Below, in pieces: positions 1 to 8,580 of a DNA stretch of 64,000 bases. This DNA is from an uncultured Pseudomonadota bacterium (GTDB lineage Bacteria > Pseudomonadota > Zetaproteobacteria > Mariprofundales > Mariprofundaceae). Numbering within the stretch: the stretch's first letter is position 1; the number at the start of each line of letters is the position of its first letter. The stretch spans positions 1-64,000 of the forward strand of contig CAJXLC010000005.1 of assembly GCA_913055645.1 (NCBI GenBank). Reading direction: 5' to 3'. A model generated the notes under the pieces. It did not search any database and was not told where the DNA came from. It was given only the letters and a program-made list of their open reading frames with translations. The translations under genes and the position numbers were made by a program.

Positions 1-176
1 CTTGCTTATCTCCTTGGGGAATAATAAGCAGATACACAAACTAATTTACAGTCTCGTCAGACTCGATTGATTTATTGATTTTATAAACATGTTAAAACGA
101 CTAAATATTGCGATTAACTTTTAATAAAATACAATATTTTAGCGATTAACCTTCACCCAATCAGCACGATGAGTGC
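1..176. other. AT-rich stretch, no gene recognised
   Basis: No reading frame here looks like a protein and no RNA gene was recognised. The only structure noticed is a short direct repeat of GCGATTAAC about 32 bases apart (near 110 and 142) in an AT-rich context. It may be the downstream region of the small minus-strand gene that ends at 177. Confidence 0.4.
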
Positions 177-356
177 TCAAGCATCATACGGGTAGTCGAA
201 GTCCGCCATCGCATTATGTAAGGTTTCATGTTCTGGAATATCCATCAAAAATGCTAAATCTGATACTGGCACATGAGCATTGCGCTCACTCATCCATTGC
301 AACATTTCCAAGTTATTACGCGCTTCACGGCTTAATGTTTCACAATTCAATTGCAT
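177..356 (-). CDS. 59-aa small acidic protein of unknown function
   Basis: A complete short frame from ATG at 356 to TGA at 177, 59 codons. The product begins MQLNCETLSREARNNLEML and ends DFDYPYDA; it is acidic, has no membrane segment and looks like one or two amphipathic helices. A purine-rich SD (AAGGGGGA) lies about 4 bases upstream of the ATG, and codon use looks like normal coding sequence. A 15-codon frame ends one base upstream, which would couple translation. I do not recognise the family. The good SD and protein-like composition make it a likely real gene despite its size. Confidence 0.6.
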   Translation of the reverse strand: MQLNCETLSREARNNLEMLQWMSERNAHVPVSDLAFLMDIPEHETLHNAMADFDYPYDA

Positions 357-357
357 A

Positions 358-405
358 TCATCCCCCTTCCCCCGTGTCTCCCACGGTTTGAATGGAACGC
401 ATCAT
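358..405 (-). CDS. 15-codon upstream leader ORF
   Basis: A tiny frame (MMRSIQTVGDTGEGG) starts at ATG 405 behind an AAAGGTGA SD and stops at 358, leaving one base before the start codon of the 59-aa gene. The arrangement is typical of translational coupling or a leader peptide. Chance occurrence cannot be excluded for something this short. Confidence 0.3.
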   Translation of the reverse strand: MMRSIQTVGDTGEGG

Positions 406-446
406 GATTCACCTTTATGTCATCATTATGACAGCAATATGACCAA

Positions 447-460
447 GTATGACATCATAC
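447..460. promoter_or_regulatory. Inverted repeat upstream of the 59-aa gene
   Basis: GTATGA and TCATAC are inverted around a 2-base spacer about 45 bases upstream of the leader ORF, among further TGACA/TGTCA-like words. The position suits a dimeric regulator's operator, but no regulator is encoded nearby. Confidence 0.25.
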
Positions 461-521
461 TCTTGAGTAACAAAATAATGGATGCTGTCATTTTATTACT
501 CAATCGTTAGATATTAGTAAC

Positions 522-535
522 GCGACTTGAGTCGC
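522..535 (-). repeat. GCGAC/GTCGC hairpin overlapping a stop codon (copy 1)
   Basis: A 5-bp stem with a 4-base loop whose last base is part of the TAG stop codon of the DUF455 gene. The same GAATAGCGAC...GTCGCGTT arrangement occurs at 56356-56369, also at a TAG stop. No U-tract follows on the minus strand, so it is not a standard terminator. It may protect the mRNA 3' end or be a small dispersed palindrome. Confidence 0.45.
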
Positions 536-1335
536 TATTCACCCAAAAGAATCTTTATCTCCGCTTCTGAAAAACCCGCTTGCTCACGGGCATCTAAATT
601 TAAAACACCACCAATGCCCTTAGGGAAATACTTCTCAACCAAAGCAATAAAGGTTTCCGTAGGTTTTAAATAGCGTTCTTTACACACATAACGAAACCAG
701 CGGCTACCCACTTCCACATGTCCAATTTCATCCTTAAAAATAATATCCAATAAGGTGGCTGCATGTGTATCACCCACATTGATGAATTTTTTCTGAATGC
801 CAGGTGTCACATCCAAACCGCGTGCCTCTAACACTCTGGGAACCAATGCCATACGATCCAATACATCATGCGCTGTACTCTCTGCCATTTCCCATAAACC
901 ATTGTGTGCAGGATAATCACCATATTCACCACCCAAATGCCGCAAATGGGCTCGAACAAGTTCAAAATGATAGGCTTCTTCAGCAGCTACACGCATCCAG
1001 TCACTATAGAACGCCAATGGCATATCATTAAAGCGTTGCGCTGCATCCAAAGCTAAATTAATAGCATTAAATTCAATGTGTGCAATGGCATGCATCATAA
1101 TTTTGCGACCTTCAAGTGTTCCCATTGCACGCTTAGGCAAATGCTTAGGCAAAACTAATTTAGGGTATTCAGGGCAACCAGGGGCATACACATCAGTAGG
1201 CTCGCCAAAAGAGTTGCGAATATCTGCTTTTTTTAAGCCATCAAGTTTACCCATAGCAAACCTTGTGAGACTTAGCTTGTTATCAGGCGAGGATGCCTGC
1301 AAAGCTGCACGTACTGCATTAAAAAAATCTGCCAT
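535..1335 (-). CDS. DUF455 family ferritin-like protein
   Basis: About 266 aa and similar to the DUF455 (PF04305) ferritin-like proteins. Carboxylate/histidine clusters that could hold a di-iron site are visible: HIEFNAINLALDA, EEAYHFELV and FKDEIGHVEVG. It is predicted to be all-helical and cytosolic; the substrate of this family is not settled. I place the start at ATG 1335 (MADFFNAVRAAL) because GAGGAG sits 6-7 bases ahead of it. Longer frames back to 1392 would run into the divergent hflD start. The gene ends in a hairpin that overlaps its TAG stop. Confidence 0.75.
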   Translation of the reverse strand: MADFFNAVRAALQASSPDNKLSLTRFAMGKLDGLKKADIRNSFGEPTDVYAPGCPEYPKLVLPKHLPKRAMGTLEGRKIMMHAIAHIEFNAINLALDAAQRFNDMPLAFYSDWMRVAAEEAYHFELVRAHLRHLGGEYGDYPAHNGLWEMAESTAHDVLDRMALVPRVLEARGLDVTPGIQKKFINVGDTHAATLLDIIFKDEIGHVEVGSRWFRYVCKERYLKPTETFIALVEKYFPKGIGGVLNLDAREQAGFSEAEIKILLGE

Positions 1336-1391
1336 CCATCTCTCCTCGCCCAATGCTTGAGTCTCGACACTCATATCGCCACAATGCGCCA

Positions 1392-2021
1392 ATGTCAGTT
1401 ACAAACCATGCTCATACGCGCGTTATCGCACTTGCTGCTCTTATGCAAACATCGAAACTTGTCGATGACATTGCCCGTAAAGGTATCTGCGACAGCGATG
1501 ATTTTCACGCTCTTCTTAACAGCCTATTTGCTAACACTGAAAAAGCTGAAGCTTTATTCGGCGGCAGTAGTCATTTACAAGCAGGTCTTCTGCTTAGCAA
1601 ACATCTACTTTCTGGCGATAATGTTGAGCAAGCAAAAACAATCATGGCATATACCGCCAGTATCATTGCCGTTGAAAAGAAGCTCAATAAGAATACTGAT
1701 ATATTACAAAGTATTGCTGCTGGCATGCAGCGCATTCAAAAACAAGCCAGCTATTTTGGTAACTCCAGTCATGAAAGCGTCGTTGGTGGTATTGCAGATT
1801 TATATGGTCATACCGTGAGCACCATAAAACCACGCATTATCATTCGTGGCAAACCTGAATTTCTACGGCAACATAGCAATACCAATAAAGTGCGAGCATT
1901 ATTATTTTCTGGAATTCGTGCTGCGCATTTATGGAGACAGCATAAGGGTGGTCATTTAAGGTTGCTTTTTGGTCGCAAAAAACTACTGCATGATATTGAT
2001 AATATTTTAAAAACACTCTAG
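1392..2021 (+). CDS. hflD: HflD-like lysogenization regulator homologue
   Basis: About 209 aa. The N-terminus (HTRVIALAALMQTSKLVDDIARKG) lines up with the E. coli HflD start, and the body has the all-helical HflD pattern, with GMQRIQKQASYFG and IYGH-like motifs. HflD is a peripheral inner-membrane protein known in E. coli for binding lambda CII; its housekeeping role is unclear. In enterics it lies next to mnmA; here it stands alone, divergent from the DUF455 gene across 56 bases. The start at 1392 is chosen by alignment with the family because no strong SD is visible; the frame is open back to 1353. Confidence 0.72.
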   Translation: MSVTNHAHTRVIALAALMQTSKLVDDIARKGICDSDDFHALLNSLFANTEKAEALFGGSSHLQAGLLLSKHLLSGDNVEQAKTIMAYTASIIAVEKKLNKNTDILQSIAAGMQRIQKQASYFGNSSHESVVGGIADLYGHTVSTIKPRIIIRGKPEFLRQHSNTNKVRALLFSGIRAAHLWRQHKGGHLRLLFGRKKLLHDIDNILKTL

Positions 2022-2036
2022 AAGTCTGTCTAAAGG

Positions 2037-2120
2037 TATCATCTCGACCGAAGTGGCGATATCTATTTCATTTCGCCATATCTTGCAAGCAAAGATCTTT
2101 CGACGTCGCTCAAGATGACA
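2037..2120. repeat. Imperfect palindromic intergenic element
   Basis: The left arm ATCATCTCGACCGAAGTGG and the right arm, read in reverse complement (GTCATCTTGAGCGACGTCG), are imperfect inverted copies. Inside them a second inverted repeat TGGCGA...TCGCCA surrounds an AT-rich loop. The TCGACNTCGCTCAAGATGAC wording resembles dispersed palindromic units I know from several bacterial genomes. It is a single copy in this window, between two converging genes. Confidence 0.45.
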
Positions 2121-2149
2121 AGTGGCGTGCATCCGTGCTTGCTAAGAAG

Positions 2150-2824
2150 TTACGTTTTTTCTTCTTTTTCTGCTAATTCCTTTTCCATTTGTCGTTTACG
2201 CCCATGCTCTTCAACAAAGAAGGTTAAATTTGCAATCATCAATGAATAAACAGCAATACCAAAAACCATGGTAAATACAGCCACAATGCGCCCACCATCT
2301 GTCACGGGTACAATATCACCATAACCCACTGTTGTGAGCGTGACAAATGCCCACCACAGACCATCAGAAATCTTACCAAACTGCGGATTTGCGCTATGTT
2401 CTAAAAGAAAAACAGTCATTCCAAAAATAAAAACGACACCAAAAATCATCGCCATTGCAGCTGGAAGACTTTCCTGTGAAAGAATAACAATATTCAGTAT
2501 CTTCTTACGATGGGCTTGCAAGAATGCCCCCAGACGTAAGGCTGGTAAAATTCGCACCACCCTCAGGGCTGTAAATAAACGCAACAATGGCGATGCCAGC
2601 AATACAATTAATGCCAAATCCAGCCAGTTTGCTTTCAAATAAGCCTGCCGATCCATAGAAATAAACCAACGCCATACAAAAAATGCAAAGAAACAGCTTA
2701 GCGCCAGAGGGTCTGCCCACTCAGGCGCTTCTTCCCATAGAGCAACACCTACCGCAACAAGCGTTGTGACAAAAAGCAAGCCATCCAACACTCGCCCAAG
2801 CCTGATATGATGCGGCGCTGGCAT
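2150..2824 (-). CDS. Voltage-gated-type potassium channel (6 TM)
   Basis: A 224-aa membrane protein. Four hydrophobic segments (S1-S4) come first; S4 at about residues 81-103 carries spaced arginines (LRLFTALRVVRIL). A pore module follows, with the K+ signature TTVGYGD at residues 164-170 between S5 and S6, then a short charged cytosolic tail rich in K and E. It should form a tetrameric K+-selective channel in the inner membrane. The start lies 2 bases after the stop of the yqhA-like gene, so the two are co-transcribed. Whether it is truly voltage-gated cannot be told from sequence. Confidence 0.85.
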   Translation of the reverse strand: MPAPHHIRLGRVLDGLLFVTTLVAVGVALWEEAPEWADPLALSCFFAFFVWRWFISMDRQAYLKANWLDLALIVLLASPLLRLFTALRVVRILPALRLGAFLQAHRKKILNIVILSQESLPAAMAMIFGVVFIFGMTVFLLEHSANPQFGKISDGLWWAFVTLTTVGYGDIVPVTDGGRIVAVFTMVFGIAVYSLMIANLTFFVEEHGRKRQMEKELAEKEEKT

Positions 2825-2826
2825 AC

Positions 2827-3339
2827 TTAGTGGCTCTCACCTGCTTTATGTCCAAAATAAAGTGCCAATGAAACAAGAAAAATACCAGCGCCCATATACA
2901 AAATATTCAAAGGATCATCAAAAGTTACATGTAAAACATTTTTGAAAAATGCCACAATAAGAATCATTAAAATCACTTTGCCCAAGCGGTCTTTTAAATC
3001 ATCCAAGCTATTAATCATTAAGATATTATTGGCATGTTGATCACCATGTGCCGCTTCAATTTTAGAGATAAATAACTCATAAAGTCCCAAACCAAAAATA
3101 AGTAATACAGTTGCCAATAAAAAATCATCTACCGCTGTAATCACATGACTCACCACAGTAACATGAAAATCTGGTTTATCTAAGCCAAGAAACATCACTT
3201 GAACAAATTCCACCGCCAAATGCCCCATATCCACGGCTGACGATACAAATAACAACAGCATACCAATAATCGATGACCAAACCGCAAGTAAAACGATATA
3301 ACGTGAATTCCATAATAAATTCTCAAAAAAACCTTTCAT
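2827..3339 (-). CDS. yqhA: YqhA/UPF0114 family membrane protein
   Basis: A 170-aa protein with four predicted membrane segments and the UPF0114 pattern: N-terminal SRYIVLLAVWSSIIGMLLLF, a middle FGLGLYELFISKIE and a DDLKDRLGKVILMILIVAFFK segment. The family's function is not established. The SD GGGAG precedes the ATG. It lies immediately upstream of the K+ channel with a 2-base gap, a pairing that suggests membrane ion handling. The start has no competing upstream ATG. Confidence 0.8.
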   Translation of the reverse strand: MKGFFENLLWNSRYIVLLAVWSSIIGMLLLFVSSAVDMGHLAVEFVQVMFLGLDKPDFHVTVVSHVITAVDDFLLATVLLIFGLGLYELFISKIEAAHGDQHANNILMINSLDDLKDRLGKVILMILIVAFFKNVLHVTFDDPLNILYMGAGIFLVSLALYFGHKAGESH

Positions 3340-3404
3340 CCCTTACTCCCTCAAGCATGTATCCATAACAATTAACTAAAACAACACTAGCAAAAATAAA
3401 GCCA

Positions 3405-4817
3405 TTATGATTTTATCGCAGCAAACAGTGCTTTTTCATCCACAATCTTACTATCAACTTTACAGTACAATGATGACTCTTCAACAATTGCCAACGCCTC
3501 AACCACACCTTCAACTGTCAACACCCTAGCTTCTACAGCACGTGCCTGAGCTGCATCATCCAATAACACCTGGAATGAACGTGATGCCAAATAAGGTGGT
3601 TGTTTCATAGTAATACCTATCACCCACCATACACCCAATAACAACGCAATAATTACAAACACTGAGGCGTAATTTTGCATAGCGGGATGATACATAAAAC
3701 CACCCAAAACACCGCCAATAAAAGCTCCAAAAAATTGGCTCGTATTAAACACACCAATCGCTGTTCCCTTTGCTCCAACTGGAGCATATTTGGCTACCAA
3801 CGATGGCAAGCTAGCTTCTAACGTATTAAAACCTGTAAAAAACACCAATAATGCAATAGCAATCCAAAGAATGGATGCATGACCCATCGCCAATATCGCA
3901 CAAGCTGCAATTAAAAAACTAATAGCAAGCACAAACACCTGTTTCATTTTACGCTTTGCTTCCGCAATAATGATTAGCGGAATCATGAGTACAAAAGAAA
4001 CTAGCATCACAGGTAAATATAACATCCATTGATCAGATAGTGCTAATAAATTCAATGTTTTATCAGCCAAAACCATAGGTAAAACTACAAACATTGCCGT
4101 TAACGAAGCATGTAAAATAAACACGCCCGCATCCAAACGTAAGAGATTTGTATTGCTTAAAATTTGACCAAACATAGGTAGTGTTACTTCACTATCACTA
4201 TGATGTGAAGATTTTTTGACTTCAGGCACAACCAAATACAGCACCAAAATTGAGCCCAATGCGAATAGCGCTGTAAGCCAAAAAATACCAGCCACGCCAA
4301 CCCAACTATTTAACAACGGCCCTAGCACCATCGAAATCGCAAAAGAAACACCTATTGTGATACCAATCATCCCCATTGCTTTGGTACGATGTTCATCACG
4401 TGTCAAATCAGCCACTAAAGCAGTGATTGCAGCAGCCACAGCACCAGAACCTTGAATAATACGCCCCAACAATACACCCTCAATCGAGGTTGACATGGCA
4501 GCAATCACACTACCTATCGCAAATAAAATCATCCCCACCGCAATCACAGGCTTACGACCAAATTTATCCGACATCATACCAAAAGGAATCTGCAACAATG
4601 CCTGCGTTAAACCATAAGCACCCAGTGCAATACCCACCAAGTAAGGCCTCTCTAAAGCACCATCCAAACCATGTGCATAGGTTGAGAACACGGGTAAAAT
4701 TAAAAATAGCCCCATCATACGAAGCCCAAAAATACTCGCCAATGAGGCAGCACCCTTGCGCTCTTCAGCAGTCATTTCCGTAGACATATCTTGTTCTACC
4801 ACATTTTCTTTTGCCAC
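3405..4817 (-). CDS. yajR: YajR-type MFS transporter with C-terminal YAM domain
   Basis: 470 aa: twelve predicted membrane helices plus a cytosolic C-terminal domain of about 65 residues (VEARVLTVEGVVEALAIVEE...YCKVDSK), matching the ferredoxin-like YAM domain of E. coli YajR. Visible MFS features are the loop 2-3 motif A (GMMSDKFGRKP) and LGRIIQGSGAVAAA. FGLRMMGLF and KRKMKQVF also occur in YajR. It is probably a proton-driven exporter; the substrate is unknown even for E. coli. The start is GTG at 4817 with AAGGAG 8 bases upstream. An end of the dispersed palindromic element lies downstream. Confidence 0.85.
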   Translation of the reverse strand: MAKENVVEQDMSTEMTAEERKGAASLASIFGLRMMGLFLILPVFSTYAHGLDGALERPYLVGIALGAYGLTQALLQIPFGMMSDKFGRKPVIAVGMILFAIGSVIAAMSTSIEGVLLGRIIQGSGAVAAAITALVADLTRDEHRTKAMGMIGITIGVSFAISMVLGPLLNSWVGVAGIFWLTALFALGSILVLYLVVPEVKKSSHHSDSEVTLPMFGQILSNTNLLRLDAGVFILHASLTAMFVVLPMVLADKTLNLLALSDQWMLYLPVMLVSFVLMIPLIIIAEAKRKMKQVFVLAISFLIAACAILAMGHASILWIAIALLVFFTGFNTLEASLPSLVAKYAPVGAKGTAIGVFNTSQFFGAFIGGVLGGFMYHPAMQNYASVFVIIALLLGVWWVIGITMKQPPYLASRSFQVLLDDAAQARAVEARVLTVEGVVEALAIVEESSLYCKVDSKIVDEKALFAAIKS

Positions 4818-4862
4818 TTTTTTTCTCCTTTATTTTCATCAAAGCATTCATAAGTCATTATT

Positions 4863-4889
4863 GTAACTATTCAAATTGCCGCTAATTTA
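4863..4889. repeat. Partial (one-ended) copy of the palindromic intergenic element
   Basis: GTAACTATTCAAATTGCCGC matches the left end of the elements at 35194 and 62807, then runs directly into the end of yciO with no opposite arm. It reads as a solo end or decayed copy. Confidence 0.5.
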
Positions 4890-4893
4890 CCCA

Positions 4894-5514
4894 TTATTTA
4901 AATGGCCAATTACCCAAACCCAAACGTAATACGTTTTCATCATCACACAAGTCCACAACTGTGGTTGGTGTCATCCCACCCCAACCAGCATCAATCAACA
5001 CCGCTGCCAAATGCTGACATCGCTCTCGCATTTGATCAGGATCAGTCGCAATATATTCTTCATCAGCAAACTGCATCGAGGTTGCCAACAAAGGCTCACC
5101 CAATTCATCCAATAGCATCGAACACACCGCGTGACTCGGCATACGAATACCTACATCTTTACGTTTTCCAAACACCCGCTTGGGTAGTGACCCCGTAGCT
5201 GGTAAAACAAATGTATAAGGACCAGGTAAACAATGTTTCAAAATACGATGCGCTTGATTATCCATACTTACATAATGAGAAGCTTGTGATAAATCGGACA
5301 CCACCAAAGACCACAAATGTTTATCATCAAGCTGACGCAACTGACGCACCACAACTTGAGCCTGCAATGCTTGCGGAAGCATCATGATTGCATACGTTGT
5401 TTCTGTAGGCACGATAGCAAAACCACCTTGCCTCAATACATCCGCTGCCCTACGAATCTGACGAATTTGAGGGCGCTCTGGCTGTACTCTTACATGCTCA
5501 AATACTTTTAACAC
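4894..5514 (-). CDS. yciO: YciO/YrdC/Sua5-family RNA-binding-type protein
   Basis: 206 aa, the same length as E. coli YciO. It has the Sua5/YrdC core: GGFAIVPTETTYAIMM near the N-terminus, then CLPGPYTFVLPAT, RKDVGIRMPSH, GEPLLATSMQ and PTTVVDL. YrdC and Sua5 make threonylcarbamoyl-AMP for tRNA t6A; YciO is a paralogue whose role is less clear. No separate Sua5 C-terminal domain is present. The start is GTG at 5514, 3 bases after the AsmA-like stop, so it is translated as the second gene of that operon. Confidence 0.82.
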   Translation of the reverse strand: MLKVFEHVRVQPERPQIRQIRRAADVLRQGGFAIVPTETTYAIMMLPQALQAQVVVRQLRQLDDKHLWSLVVSDLSQASHYVSMDNQAHRILKHCLPGPYTFVLPATGSLPKRVFGKRKDVGIRMPSHAVCSMLLDELGEPLLATSMQFADEEYIATDPDQMRERCQHLAAVLIDAGWGGMTPTTVVDLCDDENVLRLGLGNWPFK

Positions 5515-5517
5515 CGC

Positions 5518-7851
5518 TTAAAATCCCAATGCTCCTTTCAGACCTTTTTGTATTTGTTGCTTAGGAGTCAAAGGCTGCGCGCTGGGTTTAATCTTTGCGG
5601 GCTTATTCTTAGCAGGCTGAGCATGCTTACCACCCAACAAACCACCCAAGACTCCGCCTACACCACTAGCGCCACTACCCACTATACCACCTGCATTTTC
5701 AAGCACTGATTTTGCATCCAGCTCAGGTTTAATACTTGGAGATGCAAATGGCCCATAAATATGCAAAGGTACAGATAAACCTTTACGTACAGTCAACGTG
5801 TCACCCTGACCGACCAATGAACCTACCAACTTAGGACGTACATGATAATCAAGGTTTGAGCTAGGTAAATTTACAATACCTTTACCGGTCAAACGAAACA
5901 ATGGTGAAGCCATAAATAAATCATTATTCGTCGCGATACCATTGCGAATTTTAAAGCTGGCTTGTAATTGTGCAAAATCAGTATATTTCGGACCAGCTGA
6001 TGCTTGCGTACCAAGCGAAGATAAATTACGTAAGGCACCTGCAATATCAAAGCCTTTCACACGACCATTCTGCAACAATAATTGTGCTGTACCATTCAAA
6101 GAAGCCATCGCTGCCTTGGGCAGCAAACCTGTCGCCCTCAAATTGGTATCCAACTGCATGGTTCCATCCAATAAATCCGTATCTGCCACAGCTTGTAATA
6201 CAGGTTTTAGTTTCAACCCTGAAATATGAATCGATTCCGTCCACGTTGCTGGATAACGATTTACATTCAAACCAGCCGTTTCTCGAACCTGTCCTTCTGC
6301 CAAATCAAAACTTAAGGGGGCAAGCTTAAATACACCACGTTCACCTTTTAGCGTTCCACGCAAATGCCCCAGTTCCAAACCTCGCATGAATAGTTGCTCA
6401 ACCTGTAATTGCATCGATACGCGCCAAGGCTTTAAAAAACGCAAATCTGGCTCAACAGCAGCTTGTGTAGATGCCTTTGTTGTCGCCCCCGATGTCGCTG
6501 ATGATGTCTCATGAGCAGCCTTATTTTCAGAAGCTTGTGGCTGCGGCAACCAAGGATCTAGGTGCAAAGTCTTAGCCGCCAAACGCAAACGGATATTGGG
6601 CGCTTTTGCAAATCCAATATTGCCCGACAACTGCACAATTTCACCATCCAAGAGCAGTTGCATATCCCGTAAATCAACACGATCTGTTGTGCCTGCAAGC
6701 GAAGCCCCCACCTTTAAAGTGTTCCACGGAGCAGGGTGTGCTGCATACATCTGATTCAACTCTGGTAACAAGCCTGCCAACCATGCACGTTGAATCTTTT
6801 TACCCTGAATCCGTAACGTATAACGTGGTGTTTTACGCAACTGTTTCACATCCCCTTGCATAGCAAATAAAGCTTTATCATTGATACCAATCCCAACATG
6901 GTTCAAGCGCAAGGCATCCGCATTTGGCATTTCAACTTTCCAATCCAATGCAATATTCATAGCTGCCGAGAGTGCCCCCTCTCCAGCCAATAAACGAACA
7001 CCATCAGGTCGTTGTTCTAATTGTGTATTTAACATCACACTTGCTTTGTTTATATCACCCAACTGCGCAGGAAAAGAGCCAATCCATGCTGCAAATGATT
7101 TTAAACGAATCGCATCGCTCTTAAGCGATAGATGAAGAGGCAGCTTGTTTACATCCAACTTGGATAAATCGCCCACAGGACCAAGCTGTGCATCCACATC
7201 AACCTTATCATCATTCAAACGTGCCGAAATCTGTGCTTGAATAGGACGATTCAATTGCACATCATCCAATTTCACCTGCATATCCGTCAACGCCATGCGT
7301 ACACCCGACTGTGCATCCTGCCATAGGAACTTACCATCGCGCAGTTGTAGTGATTGTGCGCTAAAAGCAGCCAGAGCCGATTCGCTTTTTTTATTTTGCT
7401 TTCCTGATGCAGGTGTATCTTTTGCATCACCTTTAAGCGCTGTCATTGATTCTGATGAGGCAGGCAATAAATCTTCCCAGTTTCCCTCACCTTTGGCATT
7501 ACGCTCCAAAAAGACTTCTGGTGCATCGAGCTTAAAACGGGCAACTTCTAATGTTTGGCTTAATAATGGTAAGAAGGCCACCTGCACATCAAGATGCTTT
7601 ACCTTTAAAAAGTCACGCTCTGAAAAGCCTTTGCGGTTTGCCAATACAACATCATCCAAGGTAACGCCAACCCAAGGAAACAATGAAGCCTTCAAGCCAC
7701 CAATTTTCAATGTGCGTCCTGTTGCATCCTCTACTTGTTGCTCAATTTGTTGTTTATAATCTTCCACATTCAAGAAAAAAGGTGCAAGCAGCAACAAAAT
7801 GACCACGACTGCCAATACACTTAGGCTATATTTAATAATTTTCTTCATCAT
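5518..7851 (-). CDS. AsmA family protein
   Basis: 777 aa. An N-terminal signal anchor (YSLSVLAVVVILLLLAPFFL) is followed by the AsmA start NVEDYKQQIEQQVEDATGRTL, long beta-rich repeats and the C-terminal AsmA-like half (LNGTAQLLLQNGRVKGFDIAGAL, YHVRPKLVGSL). Between residues about 135 and 150, and again near 440, there are S/T/A/K-rich linkers. The tail is glycine-rich then basic (VGSGASGVGGVLGG, KNKPAKIKPSAQP). AsmA-like proteins are thought to bridge the envelope and move or tune lipids. It is first in an operon with yciO. Confidence 0.82.
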   Translation of the reverse strand: MMKKIIKYSLSVLAVVVILLLLAPFFLNVEDYKQQIEQQVEDATGRTLKIGGLKASLFPWVGVTLDDVVLANRKGFSERDFLKVKHLDVQVAFLPLLSQTLEVARFKLDAPEVFLERNAKGEGNWEDLLPASSESMTALKGDAKDTPASGKQNKKSESALAAFSAQSLQLRDGKFLWQDAQSGVRMALTDMQVKLDDVQLNRPIQAQISARLNDDKVDVDAQLGPVGDLSKLDVNKLPLHLSLKSDAIRLKSFAAWIGSFPAQLGDINKASVMLNTQLEQRPDGVRLLAGEGALSAAMNIALDWKVEMPNADALRLNHVGIGINDKALFAMQGDVKQLRKTPRYTLRIQGKKIQRAWLAGLLPELNQMYAAHPAPWNTLKVGASLAGTTDRVDLRDMQLLLDGEIVQLSGNIGFAKAPNIRLRLAAKTLHLDPWLPQPQASENKAAHETSSATSGATTKASTQAAVEPDLRFLKPWRVSMQLQVEQLFMRGLELGHLRGTLKGERGVFKLAPLSFDLAEGQVRETAGLNVNRYPATWTESIHISGLKLKPVLQAVADTDLLDGTMQLDTNLRATGLLPKAAMASLNGTAQLLLQNGRVKGFDIAGALRNLSSLGTQASAGPKYTDFAQLQASFKIRNGIATNNDLFMASPLFRLTGKGIVNLPSSNLDYHVRPKLVGSLVGQGDTLTVRKGLSVPLHIYGPFASPSIKPELDAKSVLENAGGIVGSGASGVGGVLGGLLGGKHAQPAKNKPAKIKPSAQPLTPKQQIQKGLKGALGF

Positions 7852-7932
7852 TCCTCCAACATATCAATCATTCACCAACTGTACACAACCAACTTTAAAA
7901 CATGATGTGTATTTATTACGCTCTACGAGTTT

Positions 7933-8580
7933 TTAAGGAAAGCAATCCAGTAATTCCTCAAAACTATACAACACCTTATCAGCACCTTCATCATACAAAA
8001 GTTGTGTGTTTTCAGAGCCAAAGGCTACCCCCAAGGCACGTACCCCTGCAGCTTTTGCCATTTGCATGTCAAAATGCGAGTCTCCAACTAAGGTTGTATT
8101 ATCAGTCTCAACACCCAGCTCTTCCATGCATTCGAGTGCCATCGCAGGGTGCGGCTTGGAATTACAGCAATCTGCTGTTCGCCAAGTATAAAAGTACGAT
8201 GCTAAATCAAAACGTGACAACACACGCTCCAAACCATCTTTGGATTTCCCTGTCACCACTGCCATCCAATAACCACGTTGCTTTAATATACTTAAAACAT
8301 CTAACACCTTTGGATACAAGCGAATATCTTTTTCAAAAGACCCGTAATGCTCGCGGTAATCCTGTGCAATCGTAGCTACAAGTTTTGTTGAGTGATGATC
8401 TTGTTTGTGTAACAGCCCCTCAACTACACCATCCAAAGACATACCCAAAGCTGCTAATACATCCGTACTATTCGGTGCTGTTAATGCACTATCTTCAAAT
8501 GCCTGTTGAATAGATCGTACAATAACCATATTTGAATCCGTTAGCGTACCGTCACAATCAAATAAAATAAGTTGACTCAT
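7933..8580 (-). CDS. HAD-superfamily phosphatase, Gph/PpaX type
   Basis: 215 aa with the HAD motifs: DCDGTLTDS (nucleophile Asp near residue 8), VTGKS, SKPHPAM and VGDSHFDMQMA. The cap is the helical type of phosphoglycolate phosphatases, but the substrate is not certain. The start ATG at 8580 overlaps the DUF4340 stop as ATGA; the frame is open further upstream but the overlap fits the operon. It is the last gene of the ABC/Gld-like operon, an unexpected metabolic passenger there. Confidence 0.82.
   Translation of the reverse strand: MSQLILFDCDGTLTDSNMVIVRSIQQAFEDSALTAPNSTDVLAALGMSLDGVVEGLLHKQDHHSTKLVATIAQDYREHYGSFEKDIRLYPKVLDVLSILKQRGYWMAVVTGKSKDGLERVLSRFDLASYFYTWRTADCCNSKPHPAMALECMEELGVETDNTTLVGDSHFDMQMAKAAGVRALGVAFGSENTQLLYDEGADKVLYSFEELLDCFP

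Noticed and set aside
1353-1391. Longer hflD start and 1392 start of DUF455 gene
   Set aside because: These would make the divergent genes overlap; SD position and family alignment favour the inner starts.
1357-1818. 153-codon frame overlapping hflD
   Set aside because: Shadow frame in the +1 phase of hflD with hydrophobic, gene-unlike composition.
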